From: Caloramator sp. E03
GTDB taxonomy: Bacteria > Bacillota > Clostridia > Clostridiales > Caloramatoraceae
DNA length: 64,000 nt
Reading direction: 5' to 3'
NCBI RefSeq assembly: GCF_006016075.1
Contig: NZ_CP040093.1
Coordinates: 1,054,001 to 1,118,000 of the forward strand
Part shown: one piece after another, positions 9,301-18,008 of the stretch
How positions within the stretch are numbered: position 1 is the stretch's first letter
How the letters are laid out: the number at the start of each line of letters is the position of its first letter
The notes under the pieces: generated by a model
Told to the model about the DNA's origin: nothing
What the model saw: only the letters and a program-made list of their open reading frames with translations
Database searches by the model: none
Position numbers and translations under genes: made by a program

Positions 9301-10396
9301 GATGCCACTCCTTATCCATAAGATTTATAAACTCATCAAATAAATATTCACTATCATTAGGACCAGGCGCACCCTCTGGATGAAATTGTACTGAAAATAC
9401 TGGAAGGCTTACATGCCTCAATCCTTCAACAGTTTCATCGTTTAAATTTATATGAGTTACTATAAGACCTGTATTTTCAAGACTTTTAACATTTACTGCA
9501 TATCCGTGATTTTGAGAAGTAATATAGCATCTATCCTTTTTCAAATCTTTAACCCCATGGTTTCCACCTCTATGCCCATACTTCATCTTATAAGTATCTG
9601 CTCCAAAGGCAAGGCTTAAAACTTGGTGTCCCATGCATATTCCAAATATAGGAACCTTGCCAATAAGTTTCTTAACTGTTTCAATGGCCTCAACAGCACA
9701 TTTTGGATCTCCAGGACCATTACTCAATAGTATCCCTTGGGGATTTATGCTTATTATTTCATCATATTTTGCATAGTACGGAAAAACAGTAATATCACAA
9801 TTTCTTTTGACGAGATTTCTGATGATGTTCTGCTTTACTCCAAAATCTAAAAGCGCAACTCGAAAGCCTTTTCCTTCAATTCTATATTTATTTTTAGTCC
9901 CAACCTTTTTCATATAATCGTCTTTTTCATTCTTAATTATTTTAAATAATGCATCCTTAAAGAAATTTTTTTCATCATCTACTTCATCTAATGTAAACTC
10001 ATTTGTAATTATACATTTTAAACTTCCACCGTTTCTTATCTTTCTTGTTATACTTCTTGTATCAACATCGTATATACCAACAACACCCATATTTTTAAGC
10101 ATCTGATCTATACTTTCCATGCTCATATAATTAGAGGGCGTATTGGAAATAGATTTTACAACAAGCCCTCTCGCAAAACTTTTAAATGATTCGTTGAATT
10201 TTTCATTAACTCCATAATTACCAATTAAAGGATAAGTCAAAGTAATAATTTGTCCTGCATAGGATGGATCAGTAAGTATTTCTTGATAACCAGTCATAGA
10301 AGTGTTAAAAACAATCTCTCCAAAGGCAGTTCCTTTATATCCAAAACCTTTTCCTTTATAAACCGTTCCGTCCTCAAGATAGAGAAATGCCTCCAT
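9284..10396 (-). CDS. carA: carbamoyl-phosphate synthase small (glutaminase) subunit
   Basis: 370 residues. The N-terminal CPSase_sm domain (GYKGTAFGEIVFNTSMTGYQ) is followed by a class I glutamine amidotransferase domain, with the nucleophile Cys in FGICMGHQVLSL and the His-Glu pair in VQFHPEGAPGP. It releases ammonia from glutamine for CarB. RBS GGAGGG lies six bases before the ATG. A sigma-A promoter and an ArgR-like dyad lie upstream. carAB forms a two-gene operon closed by the terminator at 6086-6117. No pyr or arg genes are beside it, so which pathway controls it is not shown. Confidence 0.98.
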   Translation of the reverse strand: MEAFLYLEDGTVYKGKGFGYKGTAFGEIVFNTSMTGYQEILTDPSYAGQIITLTYPLIGNYGVNEKFNESFKSFARGLVVKSISNTPSNYMSMESIDQMLKNMGVVGIYDVDTRSITRKIRNGGSLKCIITNEFTLDEVDDEKNFFKDALFKIIKNEKDDYMKKVGTKNKYRIEGKGFRVALLDFGVKQNIIRNLVKRNCDITVFPYYAKYDEIISINPQGILLSNGPGDPKCAVEAIETVKKLIGKVPIFGICMGHQVLSLAFGADTYKMKYGHRGGNHGVKDLKKDRCYITSQNHGYAVNVKSLENTGLIVTHINLNDETVEGLRHVSLPVFSVQFHPEGAPGPNDSEYLFDEFINLMDKEWHHESKI

Positions 10397-10413
10397 TTAT
10401 TACCCTCCGTTTC

Positions 10414-10468
10414 TGCATATATATACATACGTTTTAATTATTATACCAATTGTATGTTCATAAATCAA
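10414..10468 (-). promoter_or_regulatory. carAB promoter with a possible ArgR-type operator
   Basis: Minus-strand -35 TTGATT (10463-10468), 17-bp spacer and -10 TATAAT (10440-10445) form a near-consensus sigma-A promoter. Just downstream of the expected start lies the AT-rich dyad TATGTATATATATGCA (10414-10429). It resembles an ARG box in composition and position, but that identity is a guess. Confidence 0.65.
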
Positions 10469-10608
10469 CATTAAAAAATTAAATTTCTTGCAAATAGTAA
10501 ACTTTATTTTTATTTACCCGTTTATTATTCGTTAATTCAGATTCTTTCATGTTATATTTATAATTTTTTATTTTTATAAAAAATAGTATTGACTTGGCAC
10601 TAGTTGGC

Positions 10609-10682
10609 AGGACGGTTACTTATTCATGTTTTTCTCCATTCTCCGGTGCCTGGCACCTTTTTTGGGGACGGTTACTTATTTA
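10609..10682. repeat. family B repeat (GGTGCCTGGCACC) flanked by two GGACGGTTACTTATT units
   Basis: A TTTTCTCCATTCTCC segment leads into the palindrome GGTGCC-T-GGCACC, then a T-run. GGACGGTTACTTATT lies on both sides. The same modules recur in at least seven other gaps of this window. It sits between carA and the ABM gene; no ORF uses it. Such short dispersed palindromes resemble REP-type sequences mobilised by TnpA/RAYT-like transposases, but no such gene is in the window. Confidence 0.8.
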
Positions 10683-10719
10683 ATGTGCTTTGAAGCAAAA
10701 CATAAAAGGTATAAAAAAC

Positions 10720-10766
10720 GCTGTATAGGTTAGAACTTCCATAATTTTTTATCTAACCTATACAGC
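10720..10766 (-). terminator. terminator of the ABM/flavodoxin-fold genes
   Basis: A perfect 15-bp inverted repeat (GCTGTATAGGTTAGA and its complement) with a 17-base loop is followed on the minus strand by GTTTTTTAT. It lies 14 bp past the ABM-domain gene stop. Confidence 0.88.
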
Positions 10767-10779
10767 ACAAATGTAAAAA

Positions 10780-11067
10780 CTAAATCAATTTATTATAAAC
10801 ATTCAATTCCGTTTCTTTTATCATATATTTTTTTATATTTGGAACTATTCTCTTAAAATGCTGTGAATTAAGATGCTTATCTAAAGCCTCCCTGCTCTCC
10901 CACTCTTCAATCATGCATAAAATAGAGCTGTCCTTCTCATCCTGAAAAAGTTCATAGGTTATGCATCCTTCTTCCTTTCTTGTAAGTTCCACAAGCTCCT
11001 CATAAAGTTTAATTATTTCATCAAGCTTGTCCTCTTGAGCAAAATTTTTAGCAACAACCTTTACCAT
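10780..11067 (-). CDS. antibiotic biosynthesis monooxygenase (ABM/YgiN-like) domain protein
   Basis: 95 residues from the ATG at 11067 (RBS GAGGGG), matching the ferredoxin-like dimeric ABM fold. It begins MVKVVAKNFAQEDKLDEI and carries the typical EEGCITYELFQDEKD and EWESREALDKHLNS segments. Family members include putative quinol monooxygenases. It follows the flavodoxin-fold reductase by 24 bp, so they are likely co-transcribed. Together with the nitroreductase and DUF24 regulator nearby it suggests quinone or electrophile handling. The substrate is unknown. Confidence 0.85.
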   Translation of the reverse strand: MVKVVAKNFAQEDKLDEIIKLYEELVELTRKEEGCITYELFQDEKDSSILCMIEEWESREALDKHLNSQHFKRIVPNIKKYMIKETELNVYNKLI

Positions 11068-11091
11068 TAAATTCACCCCTCATTAAAATAT

Positions 11092-11712
11092 TTATCGTAT
11101 AAAATTAGTATATATTTTATTTTCCATCTCAGGTTCTTTAACAACATTCTTTCCGTTTTCACGAAGCTTTAAAAGATATGCCATGTTTTTCCCAAGAACT
11201 CTCATAATTTGGTTTCCTTCTTCATCCTGTGAGGCTTCTCCTATTGCTCTTCCATGTATAACATTCCAGTAATTAGAACTTGGCATGAGCATCTGAGCAT
11301 AGTTGATATAATTATTAAGCTGGTTAAAAGCAGAAACTCCTCCTGAACGCCTTACAGCAACAACACTGGCACCTACTTTATACCTTAGCTTTCTACCTGC
11401 CATATAAAAGGCCCTGTCTAAGAAGGATTTCATAGTTCCGTTTATTCCAGAAAAATACACAGGAGAGCCCAATATTATGCCGTCCGCATTAATCATCTTA
11501 TCTACCCATCCATTTACCTCATCATCTATTATGCACTTCCCATTATTTTTTGAACAGGCACCACAAGCAATACATCCTCTTATTGCCTTGTTCCCGACAT
11601 GAATTATTTCAACTTCTATGCCTTCTTTGTAAAGCTCATCAGCAACAGTTTTTATAGCATAATATGTATTACCATTTTCTTTAGGACTTCCATTAAATGC
11701 AACTACTTTCAA
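11092..11712 (-). CDS. NADPH-dependent FMN reductase / flavodoxin-fold oxidoreductase
   Basis: 206 residues with a TTG start (AGGAGG-like site upstream). The FMN phosphate loop region is FNGSPKENGNTYYAI. A Cys motif CIACGACSKNNGKCIIDDE is typical of the iron-sulfur flavoprotein/NADPH-dependent FMN reductase group. GSPVYFSGINGTMKSFLDR is the isoalloxazine-binding loop. It reduces flavins, quinones or nitro compounds in the cytosol. It lies upstream of the ABM gene and downstream of the nitroreductase on the same strand, with a 259-bp gap to the latter where I see no clear promoter. Confidence 0.9.
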   Translation of the reverse strand: MKVVAFNGSPKENGNTYYAIKTVADELYKEGIEVEIIHVGNKAIRGCIACGACSKNNGKCIIDDEVNGWVDKMINADGIILGSPVYFSGINGTMKSFLDRAFYMAGRKLRYKVGASVVAVRRSGGVSAFNQLNNYINYAQMLMPSSNYWNVIHGRAIGEASQDEEGNQIMRVLGKNMAYLLKLRENGKNVVKEPEMENKIYTNFIR

Positions 11713-11971
11713 AGCAATTCCTCCCTATATAATCTTTAATTTTTAATATACTATTTTTTCTTTGATTTTCATCTTTGATAAAGCAAATCCAATACAAAAA
11801 TTCATAATAAGTAGCTTTTCTTATAATTTCAGCTATACCTTTTATAGCATACATTTATAATTAATTATAAAGACGACTCTGTACATTGAGCTGTTTTTTT
11901 CTTCTTTTGCCGCTTGTCAGCTCAGCATTACCTTTACAACCTATTTTCTCCTTCACCATTGCCAAATACCT

Positions 11972-12472
11972 TTACCACCTGTCGTAATGTATTCTCTCCT
12001 TTTTAAACCTATCTGCTGCCTCCTTTTGCTCATCAGGATAGCCCACAGGTATTATAGATAGAGGAATTACACTATCTGGCAAATTCAAAATTCCTTTTAT
12101 AGCTTCTGTTCTGTCCATATGTGGATAAACTCCAAGCCATACAGCACCTAATCCCTTGTCCTCTGCAGCAATCAATATGTTTTCTGTTGCAGCAGAGCAG
12201 TCCTGTACCCAAAAGCCTTTAAATACCTCTTTTGACTCATCTCCGCAGACAACGATTGCAACATCAGCCTCAAGTAGCATTTTTGAATAGGGATGAACCT
12301 CAGTTATTTTTTTCATAACATCCTTATCCCTTAAAACTATAAACTCCCATGGCTGCTCATTCCCTGCAGAGGGTGCTTGCATTGCTGCCTTTAAAAGATA
12401 ATTTACTATTTCATCACTAACCTTAATGTCCTTGTATTTTCTAATGCTTTTTCTGTTGAATATAGCATCCAT
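11972..12472 (-). CDS. nitroreductase family protein
   Basis: 166 residues, of the short FMN-dependent nitroreductase type. The N terminus RKSIRKYKDIKVSDE contains the FMN-contacting Arg residues, AMQAPSAGNEQPWEFIV is the conserved flavin loop, and GLGAVWLGVYP is the C-terminal signature. RBS AAAGGAGG lies before the ATG. It is divergent from the HxlR-type regulator at 12717, with a dyad operator between them. That is the usual arrangement for a nitroreductase under a redox-sensing DUF24 regulator. It probably reduces quinones or nitroaromatics with NAD(P)H. Confidence 0.93.
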   Translation of the reverse strand: MDAIFNRKSIRKYKDIKVSDEIVNYLLKAAMQAPSAGNEQPWEFIVLRDKDVMKKITEVHPYSKMLLEADVAIVVCGDESKEVFKGFWVQDCSAATENILIAAEDKGLGAVWLGVYPHMDRTEAIKGILNLPDSVIPLSIIPVGYPDEQKEAADRFKKERIHYDRW

Positions 12473-12665
12473 TGTATATTCCTCCTTTATTATATTTTAT
12501 ATTAGGTTAAATAATCTATTCAAAATATCAACAACTTAAATTATAAACAAAACAGTTTTGGGGATTTACAATAACTTTTTATAAAATGCAGTTTTGAAAA
12601 TATCTAAAAACTTTTTTAAAATTATGCTATTATTATAAGTAATAAGTTTTTATATAACAAGTACG

Positions 12666-12685
12666 TACTATTTTGTAGTATAGTA
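12666..12685. promoter_or_regulatory. probable HxlR/DUF24 operator
   Basis: Inverted repeat TACTAT-N8-ATAGTA, overlapping a second palindrome GTACGTAC at 12661-12668, lies 31 bp before the regulator start and about 190 bp before the nitroreductase. TACT...AGTA dyads are the known site type of YodB/CatR-like DUF24 repressors. Confidence 0.6.
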
Positions 12686-12716
12686 CCTGAAAAGATACTT
12701 AGAAAGGATGAAAAAA

Positions 12717-13067
12717 ATGAGCACTAACTGCCCAGTATTAGAATTTAAAAATAAACATTATACCTGTACCTTTGAAATTACAATAGATTTAATCGGAGGG
12801 AAGTGGAAGCCCCTTATAATATGGCACCTTGGAACCAAGGGAACATTAAGATTTAACGAACTTAAAAAACTTCTTCCTAGTGCAACACAAAAAATGCTGA
12901 CACAGCAGCTTCGTGAACTTGAGGCAGACAAGCTTATAAATAGAAAGGTTTATCCTCAGGTTCCCCCAAAGGTGGAATATTCCTTAACTGATATAGGCAA
13001 AAGCCTCATGCCAATTCTTAACATGATGCGCGATTGGGGAAAAGAGTATCACAGTTTAAATCTTTAA
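12717..13067 (+). CDS. HxlR (DUF24) family transcriptional regulator
   Basis: 116 residues from the ATG at 12717, which has AAAGGA seven bases upstream; the ATG at 12708 sits on top of that site and is rejected. A winged-helix HxlR core follows [17 protein letters not shown], with recognition segment [19 protein letters not shown]. Two N-terminal cysteines (MSTNCPV and YTCTF) are placed like the redox-active Cys of YodB and related quinone/diamide sensors. It is divergent from the nitroreductase and probably represses it and itself until oxidation or quinone adduct formation on Cys. Confidence 0.93.
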   Translation: MSTNCPVLEFKNKHYTCTFEITIDLIGGKWKPLIIWHLGTKGTLRFNELKKLLPSATQKMLTQQLRELEADKLINRKVYPQVPPKVEYSLTDIGKSLMPILNMMRDWGKEYHSLNL

Positions 13068-13087
13068 ATTATATTTAAGATAAAAAG

Positions 13088-13182
13088 GAGCGGCACCTTA
13101 AGTTATGCCGTCCTTCTTATATTTTCTCCATTCTCCGGTGCCTGGCACCTTAATCAGGCACCTAAATTATGCCGTCCCTCTT
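13088..13182. repeat. family B repeat flanked by two ATGCCGTCC units, overlapping the rbsR stop
   Basis: Two TTATGCCGTCC units (around 13103 and 13168) flank TTTTCTCCATTCTCC plus GGTGCC-T-GGCACC. The region fills the gap between the convergent hxlR and rbsR genes. The last rbsR codons (Arg-Gly-Thr-Ala-stop) are read from the right-hand unit on the minus strand. Confidence 0.8.
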
Positions 13183-14165
13183 ATAATAAGCTTTGGGGTG
13201 TAGTAGTGAATCTTTTCTACATCTTCCTCTTCGTTTATCACTCTTAAAAGTATCTTAAATGAGTCCTTTCCCATTTCATATATAGGCTGGGCTATTGTTG
13301 TAAGCTCTGGTTCTATAAACTCTGAAATCTTTATATTATCAAAACCAATGATGCTGACATCCTTTGGTATATTGTATCCACTGCGAAGCAAGACTTTAAT
13401 CCCACCTATTGCCATAAGGTCATTGCTGTAAAATATAGCATCTAATTTATCGATATCTTTTATAAATTCCTCCGTTACTTTTTTACCTCCATCGATTGTA
13501 AAATCCGATTCAAAAACATAATCTTCATTATAAAGTCCATATTTATTCATAGTATCCCTATATCCTTCAAATCTCTGCTTCGAAATCTCAAGTTCATGGG
13601 GGCCTTTAACGAATACTATTTTTCTTTTTCCACTATTTAAAAGATATTCAACGCCCTCTGAAACACCTTCATAATTTCTGCAAAATACTCCATAAAAATT
13701 CTTAAAGCCGTCAATGTATCTATCAACTAAAACAAAGGGAATATTGTTATCCTTTATAAGCTTAAGGCTCTTTTTACTCTCACCACCTGCAATAAATATT
13801 ATCCCATCAACAAGTTTACTTATTAAAAGCCTTATATATTCTTCTTCCTTTTTTACACTGTTATCTGTATTACAGAGTATAACGTTATATCCTGAAAAGT
13901 TTGCCTCATCTTCAATTGCCCGTGCAATTTCAGAGAAAAAAGGGTTTGTTATATCTGGAAGAATAATTCCTATAGAGAAGCTCTTGTTTGTGGCAAGGCT
14001 TTTTGCAACAAAATTAGGTATATAGTTAAGCTCCTTTGCAACTTTATATATCTTCTCCCTTGTTTCTTCGCTTATATTTCCATCCTTTTTATTAAAAACC
14101 ATTGAAACCGTTGTTTTGGATACCCCTGCAATTCTTGCTATATCGCTTATTGTAACCTTCTTCAT
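13167..14165 (-). CDS. rbsR: LacI-family ribose operon repressor
   Basis: 332 residues. The N-terminal LacI HTH (VTISDIARIAGVSKTTVSMV) with hinge helix (PNFVAKSLATNKS) is followed by a periplasmic-binding-protein-like domain (IGIILPDITNPFFSEIARAI to the C terminus). It is the last gene of the rbs cluster, 55 bp after rbsB, with a GC-rich hairpin in the gap. It should bind the 25-bp dyad upstream of rbsK and release it when ribose is present. Its final four codons fall in a dispersed repeat that also supplies the stop. They still read as a normal LacI end, so function need not be affected. Confidence 0.92.
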   Translation of the reverse strand: MKKVTISDIARIAGVSKTTVSMVFNKKDGNISEETREKIYKVAKELNYIPNFVAKSLATNKSFSIGIILPDITNPFFSEIARAIEDEANFSGYNVILCNTDNSVKKEEEYIRLLISKLVDGIIFIAGGESKKSLKLIKDNNIPFVLVDRYIDGFKNFYGVFCRNYEGVSEGVEYLLNSGKRKIVFVKGPHELEISKQRFEGYRDTMNKYGLYNEDYVFESDFTIDGGKKVTEEFIKDIDKLDAIFYSNDLMAIGGIKVLLRSGYNIPKDVSIIGFDNIKISEFIEPELTTIAQPIYEMGKDSFKILLRVINEEEDVEKIHYYTPKLIIRGTA

Positions 14166-14185
14166 GCCATCACCCTTAAAACTAT

Positions 14186-14204
14186 GCGCCGCTTTTAGCG
14201 GCGC
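14186..14204. terminator. stem-loop between rbsB and rbsR
   Basis: A perfect 7-bp GC stem (GCGCCGC/GCGGCGC) with a five-base loop. No strong T-run follows on the minus strand, so it is more likely an attenuator or an mRNA-protecting structure that raises rbsB over rbsR than a full terminator. Confidence 0.6.
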
Positions 14205-14219
14205 AATTTTAATTATATA

Positions 14220-15137
14220 TTACTTCTTTATAACCTTTAGTGCAACAGGAATTTGCTTTTCAACGCTTTCACCCTTTATAAGTTTAACAGCGTTTTCAAC
14301 AGCATAGCTTCCCATTAAATCTGGCTGCTGTGCAATTGTTGCAGCCATTTCACCATTTTGAACAGCAGTAACTGCATCAGCTGTTCCGTCAAATCCTACA
14401 ACTACAGCCTTCTTATTTGCTGCAGTTAAAGCCTTTACAGCACCAAGCGCCATTTCGTCGTTGTGTGCAAATACTGCATCAAAGTCTGGAGTTGCCTGGA
14501 TTATGTTTTCCATAACGTTTAATCCCTTTTGTCTGTCAAAATCTGCTGCCTGACTTGCAACTACCTTTACTCCTTCTTTTCCGTCAACTGCTTCGTGGAA
14601 TCCTTTACCTCTGTCCCTTGTAGCAGAAGCACCAGGTATACCCTGAAGTTCAACTATTTTAGCCTTTCCGCCTAAAGTTTCAAGTATAAACTCTCCTGCA
14701 AGCTTTCCTCCTGCAACGTTGTCTGATGCTATATGGCAGGCAACATCAACGCCGTTTGCAGCTCTGTCAACTGTAATAACTGGTATGTTCTTATCCTTTG
14801 CAACTGAAATTGAATTAGCAACAGCATCGCTGTCAGTAGGATTAATTACTAAAACTGCAATACCCTGCTGAACTAAATCTTCAACGTTTGATCTTTCCTT
14901 AGATGCATCGTTTTGTGAATCGAGTACGATAACTTCATAGCCAAGTTCCTTTGCCTTCTTTTCAGCGCCTTCCTTCATTGTAACAAAGAATGGGTTGTTT
15001 AAAGTTGAAATAACCATACCTATTTTTTTACTTCCCTGTGTCGCACCCTGTTGCTGCTTATTTGTACATGCAGAAAAACTGCCAAGTATAAAAGTGAGCA
15101 TTAAAAGGATTGATAAAGATTTTAATAGTTTTTTCAT
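14220..15137 (-). CDS. rbsB: ribose ABC transporter substrate-binding lipoprotein
   Basis: 305 residues. A lipoprotein signal with lipobox SFSAC (Cys24) is followed by a Gln/Lys linker and a type 1 periplasmic-binding fold: IGMVISTLNNPFFVTMKEGA, the RbsB-type DSQNDASKERSNVEDLVQQG, and TPDFDAVFAHNDEMALGAV. It captures ribose outside the membrane and delivers it to RbsC/RbsA. RBS GAGGGGGG lies before the ATG. It follows rbsC by 22 bp in the operon. The length and order match a complete protein. Confidence 0.95.
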   Translation of the reverse strand: MKKLLKSLSILLMLTFILGSFSACTNKQQQGATQGSKKIGMVISTLNNPFFVTMKEGAEKKAKELGYEVIVLDSQNDASKERSNVEDLVQQGIAVLVINPTDSDAVANSISVAKDKNIPVITVDRAANGVDVACHIASDNVAGGKLAGEFILETLGGKAKIVELQGIPGASATRDRGKGFHEAVDGKEGVKVVASQAADFDRQKGLNVMENIIQATPDFDAVFAHNDEMALGAVKALTAANKKAVVVGFDGTADAVTAVQNGEMAATIAQQPDLMGSYAVENAVKLIKGESVEKQIPVALKVIKK

Positions 15138-15159
15138 CTTATTTCCCCCTCACAGAAAT

Positions 15160-16089
15160 TTATTTTTTATTCCTCTTGTCAATTAATACTGCAAGAAGAA
15201 TTACAAGGCCTTTTACAATTGACTGATAAAAAGGAGATACATTCATAAGGTTAAGTCCATTGTTTAAAACTCCTATTATCATAGCACCTATTATAGTTCC
15301 TGTTATGCTTCCTTCTCCGCCGGAGAGGCTTGTTCCTCCTAAAACAACTGCAGCAATTGCATCTAGCTCATAGCCCGAGCCCGCATTCGGAGATGCTGAG
15401 CCTATTCTGCTTGTAACTATAATACCGCTTATTGCAGATGCAATCCCTGAAACTATATAAACTATCATCTTTATCCTATCGGTATTTATACCTGAAAGTC
15501 TTGTTGAATCTTCATTCCCTCCAAGGGCATAAACATATCTTCCAAAACGTGTTTCGTTAATAATATAGTAAGCTATTAAAAATACTATAAGAGTTATAAT
15601 AACTGGGAATGGAATACCAAGAACCTTTGCATTGCCGATAAAAGTAAAGTCCCTTCCAAGGCCTGAAATAGGCGTTCCGTTAGTATAAACATAAGTTACC
15701 CCTCTGAAAATCGTCATCGCTGCAAGAGTTACTATAAAAGGCTGAATCTTTCCCTTTGAAACTATAATTCCGTTAAAGCTTCCTATAAGTGCTCCTATTA
15801 TAATTGCTGCTATTATTGCTAAAAATACGCTGTTTGATTTTACAATTATTGAAGCCGATATAGCCCCAGTTATAGCAAGTATTGAACCTACTGAAAGATC
15901 AATTCCCCCTGTTAGTATTACAAAGGACATACCTATTGCAATTACTGCATTAACTGAAACCTGCGTTAAAACGTTTAAAAGGTTGTTAACATTTAAAAAT
16001 CTTGGAGTTATTATAGAAATAATAACACAAAGAGCCAAAAGTCCAATTAAAGATTTAAATTTTATTATTACCGATTTTAGTTTATCCAT
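15160..16089 (-). CDS. rbsC: ribose ABC transporter permease
   Basis: 309 residues, highly hydrophobic, with eight to ten predicted membrane helices. It carries the BPD_transp_2 family segments GMSFVILTGGIDLSVGSILA near residue 60 and AIAAVVLGGTSLSGGEGSI near 250. It forms the membrane channel of the ribose importer with RbsA. A good RBS (AAAGGAGTG) precedes the ATG. It is 12 bp from rbsA and 22 bp from rbsB. The second permease at 61923 is a clear paralogue. Confidence 0.95.
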   Translation of the reverse strand: MDKLKSVIIKFKSLIGLLALCVIISIITPRFLNVNNLLNVLTQVSVNAVIAIGMSFVILTGGIDLSVGSILAITGAISASIIVKSNSVFLAIIAAIIIGALIGSFNGIIVSKGKIQPFIVTLAAMTIFRGVTYVYTNGTPISGLGRDFTFIGNAKVLGIPFPVIITLIVFLIAYYIINETRFGRYVYALGGNEDSTRLSGINTDRIKMIVYIVSGIASAISGIIVTSRIGSASPNAGSGYELDAIAAVVLGGTSLSGGEGSITGTIIGAMIIGVLNNGLNLMNVSPFYQSIVKGLVILLAVLIDKRNKK

Positions 16090-16101
16090 TTTCCCACTCC
16101 T

Positions 16102-17601
16102 TTAATCAGTAATTCCTACTGCATATTTCATAATTATCTCTTGATTTGCTTTATCTCTTTCAATCTGTCCTGTTATCCTGCCTTCGTGCATAACAAGTAT
16201 CCTGTCACTAACTCCAAGAATCTCCTCCATATCCGATGAAATCATTATTATTCCCTTTCCCTGTGCCTTAAGCTCATTTAATATCTGATAGATTTCCTTT
16301 TTAGCTCCAACGTCTATTCCTCTTGTGGGTTCATCTATTATAAAAACCTTAGGTGAAGTTAAAAGCCATTTTGCAATTATAACCTTTTGCTGATTTCCAC
16401 CACTAAGATTTTTAATAAGCTGATTTGGGGATGATGTTTTTATTAAAAGCTTTTTTGTATATGCTTTGCAGTCTTCAAGTTCCTTCGCCCTGTTTATTCT
16501 TTTAACTTTGCTTTCATATTTTTTTAAATTCGATAAAGTCATGTTTTCAAGAACAGAAAGCTTTAATATTAGTCCTTCCTTTTTCCTGTCCTCAGAAAGA
16601 TATGCAATTCCTTCCCTTATACCATCCTTTGGAGAATTGATTTCGGCTTTTTTGCCCTCGATGTAAATATTTCCGCTGCTTTTTTTGTATTCACCGAATA
16701 TAAGCTTTGCAACTTCGGTTCTCCCAGAGCCCATAAGCCCTGCAATACCTAATATTTCTCCCTCGAAAAGCTCAAAGGATACATCCTTTATCTTATCCTT
16801 CATAGAAAGGTTCTCAACCTTTAAAATTGAATTTCCAATCTTTGTATCAATTCGCGGGAACTGCTCCTCAAGCTTTCTTCCAACCATCATAGATATTAGT
16901 TTGTCCTTCGTTATTCCCTTTACATCCTCTTCTCCAATAAAGGTTCCATCCCTTAAAACCGTTATTTTATCGCATATTTTAAATATCTCTTCCATCCTGT
17001 GGGAGATATAAATTATAGCTACATTATTATTTTTGAGCCTTTCAATTATCTTAAAGAGCTTCTCCGTTTCAACTTCAGTTAGTGCAGTTGTTGGCTCGTC
17101 CATAATTATTATCTTTGCATCCTTTGAAACTGCCTTAATTATCTCAACCATCTGCATCTCGCCAACGGTCAATTCCTTTGTTAATGTCTTTGGAGACACT
17201 GTAAAGTCAAAACTTTTTAAAAGCTCCTCACTTTTTTTAATCATTTCTCTTTTATTGAGCTTAAAGCCACTTGAAATTTCATTTCCTAAAAACAAATTCT
17301 CATAGATTGTAAGGTTAGGAAGAAGGCTAAGTTCCTGATGAATTATTGAAATTCCAAGATTTTGAGCATCTTTAATTCCGTTTATTTCAACTTCTCTTCC
17401 ATCAATCTTTATAGTTCCCTCATCCCTTTTATAAACTCCGCTGAGTATCTTCATTAGAGTTGACTTTCCAGCTCCATTCTCTCCTAAAAGGGCCATAACT
17501 TCGCCAGAAAATGCTCTTAGATTAACGCCGCTTAAAGCTTTAACACCGGGAAATGACTTTGATATATTTTTCATTTCCAAAATAGGCATTTTTTCCTGCA
17601 T
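16102..17601 (-). CDS. rbsA: ribose ABC transporter ATP-binding protein
   Basis: 499 residues with two ABC domains. NBD1 has Walker [10 protein letters not shown], signature [11 protein letters not shown] and Walker [14 protein letters not shown]2 has the family-typical Arg-containing Walker [10 protein letters not shown], signature LSGGNQQKV and Walker [12 protein letters not shown]. It couples ATP hydrolysis to ribose import with RbsC and RbsB. It makes a useful intact comparison for the degenerate homologue at 354-1826. It is 11 bp downstream of rbsD. Confidence 0.96.
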   Translation of the reverse strand: MQEKMPILEMKNISKSFPGVKALSGVNLRAFSGEVMALLGENGAGKSTLMKILSGVYKRDEGTIKIDGREVEINGIKDAQNLGISIIHQELSLLPNLTIYENLFLGNEISSGFKLNKREMIKKSEELLKSFDFTVSPKTLTKELTVGEMQMVEIIKAVSKDAKIIIMDEPTTALTEVETEKLFKIIERLKNNNVAIIYISHRMEEIFKICDKITVLRDGTFIGEEDVKGITKDKLISMMVGRKLEEQFPRIDTKIGNSILKVENLSMKDKIKDVSFELFEGEILGIAGLMGSGRTEVAKLIFGEYKKSSGNIYIEGKKAEINSPKDGIREGIAYLSEDRKKEGLILKLSVLENMTLSNLKKYESKVKRINRAKELEDCKAYTKKLLIKTSSPNQLIKNLSGGNQQKVIIAKWLLTSPKVFIIDEPTRGIDVGAKKEIYQILNELKAQGKGIIMISSDMEEILGVSDRILVMHEGRITGQIERDKANQEIIMKYAVGITD

Positions 17602-17612
17602 CTTTATCCCCC

Positions 17613-18008
17613 TTAAAATACAACTCCCGATTTTAATATTACATTGGCATAGGGAGTCTGTTCTCCTGTTCTTATTACCGCTTTACAGTTTTTAAGCTCT
17701 TTTTTAAGCTCCTCATGGCTAATTACAGTTATCTTTACATCTCCAACTGCACTTTTAATATCTTCAAAAACTTTAGGGCTGACATCAATTGTTTCCTGTG
17801 CTAAAACAATCTCTTCAACTTTGAGTTCTAAAAGTACTGCCTTTAGAGTATCTATAAAGGTTGGTATATTTTTAATAAGTGCAAGATCAATTCTTTTAGT
17901 ATTATCAGGTATTGGAAGACCACAGTCCCCTATTGCTATGCTGTCTGTATGTCCCATTGATGATATAACTTCTGAAATATCATGATTTAGTATTCCGATT
18001 TTTTTCAT
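17613..18008 (-). CDS. rbsD: D-ribose pyranase
   Basis: 131 residues, the usual RbsD size. It begins [22 protein letters not shown], with the catalytic His in the GHTD segment and IGDCGLPIP next to it; it ends with [12 protein letters not shown]. It interconverts beta-pyranose and beta-furanose ribose before phosphorylation. The start overlaps the rbsK stop by one base, so translation is coupled. Confidence 0.96.
   Translation of the reverse strand: MKKIGILNHDISEVISSMGHTDSIAIGDCGLPIPDNTKRIDLALIKNIPTFIDTLKAVLLELKVEEIVLAQETIDVSPKVFEDIKSAVGDVKITVISHEELKKELKNCKAVIRTGEQTPYANVILKSGVVF

Noticed and set aside
10414-10429. AT dyad before carA considered as a PyrR leader or T-box
   Set aside because: No PyrR-type stem, no T-box sequence and no terminator/antiterminator in the short leader; only a possible ArgR site remains.
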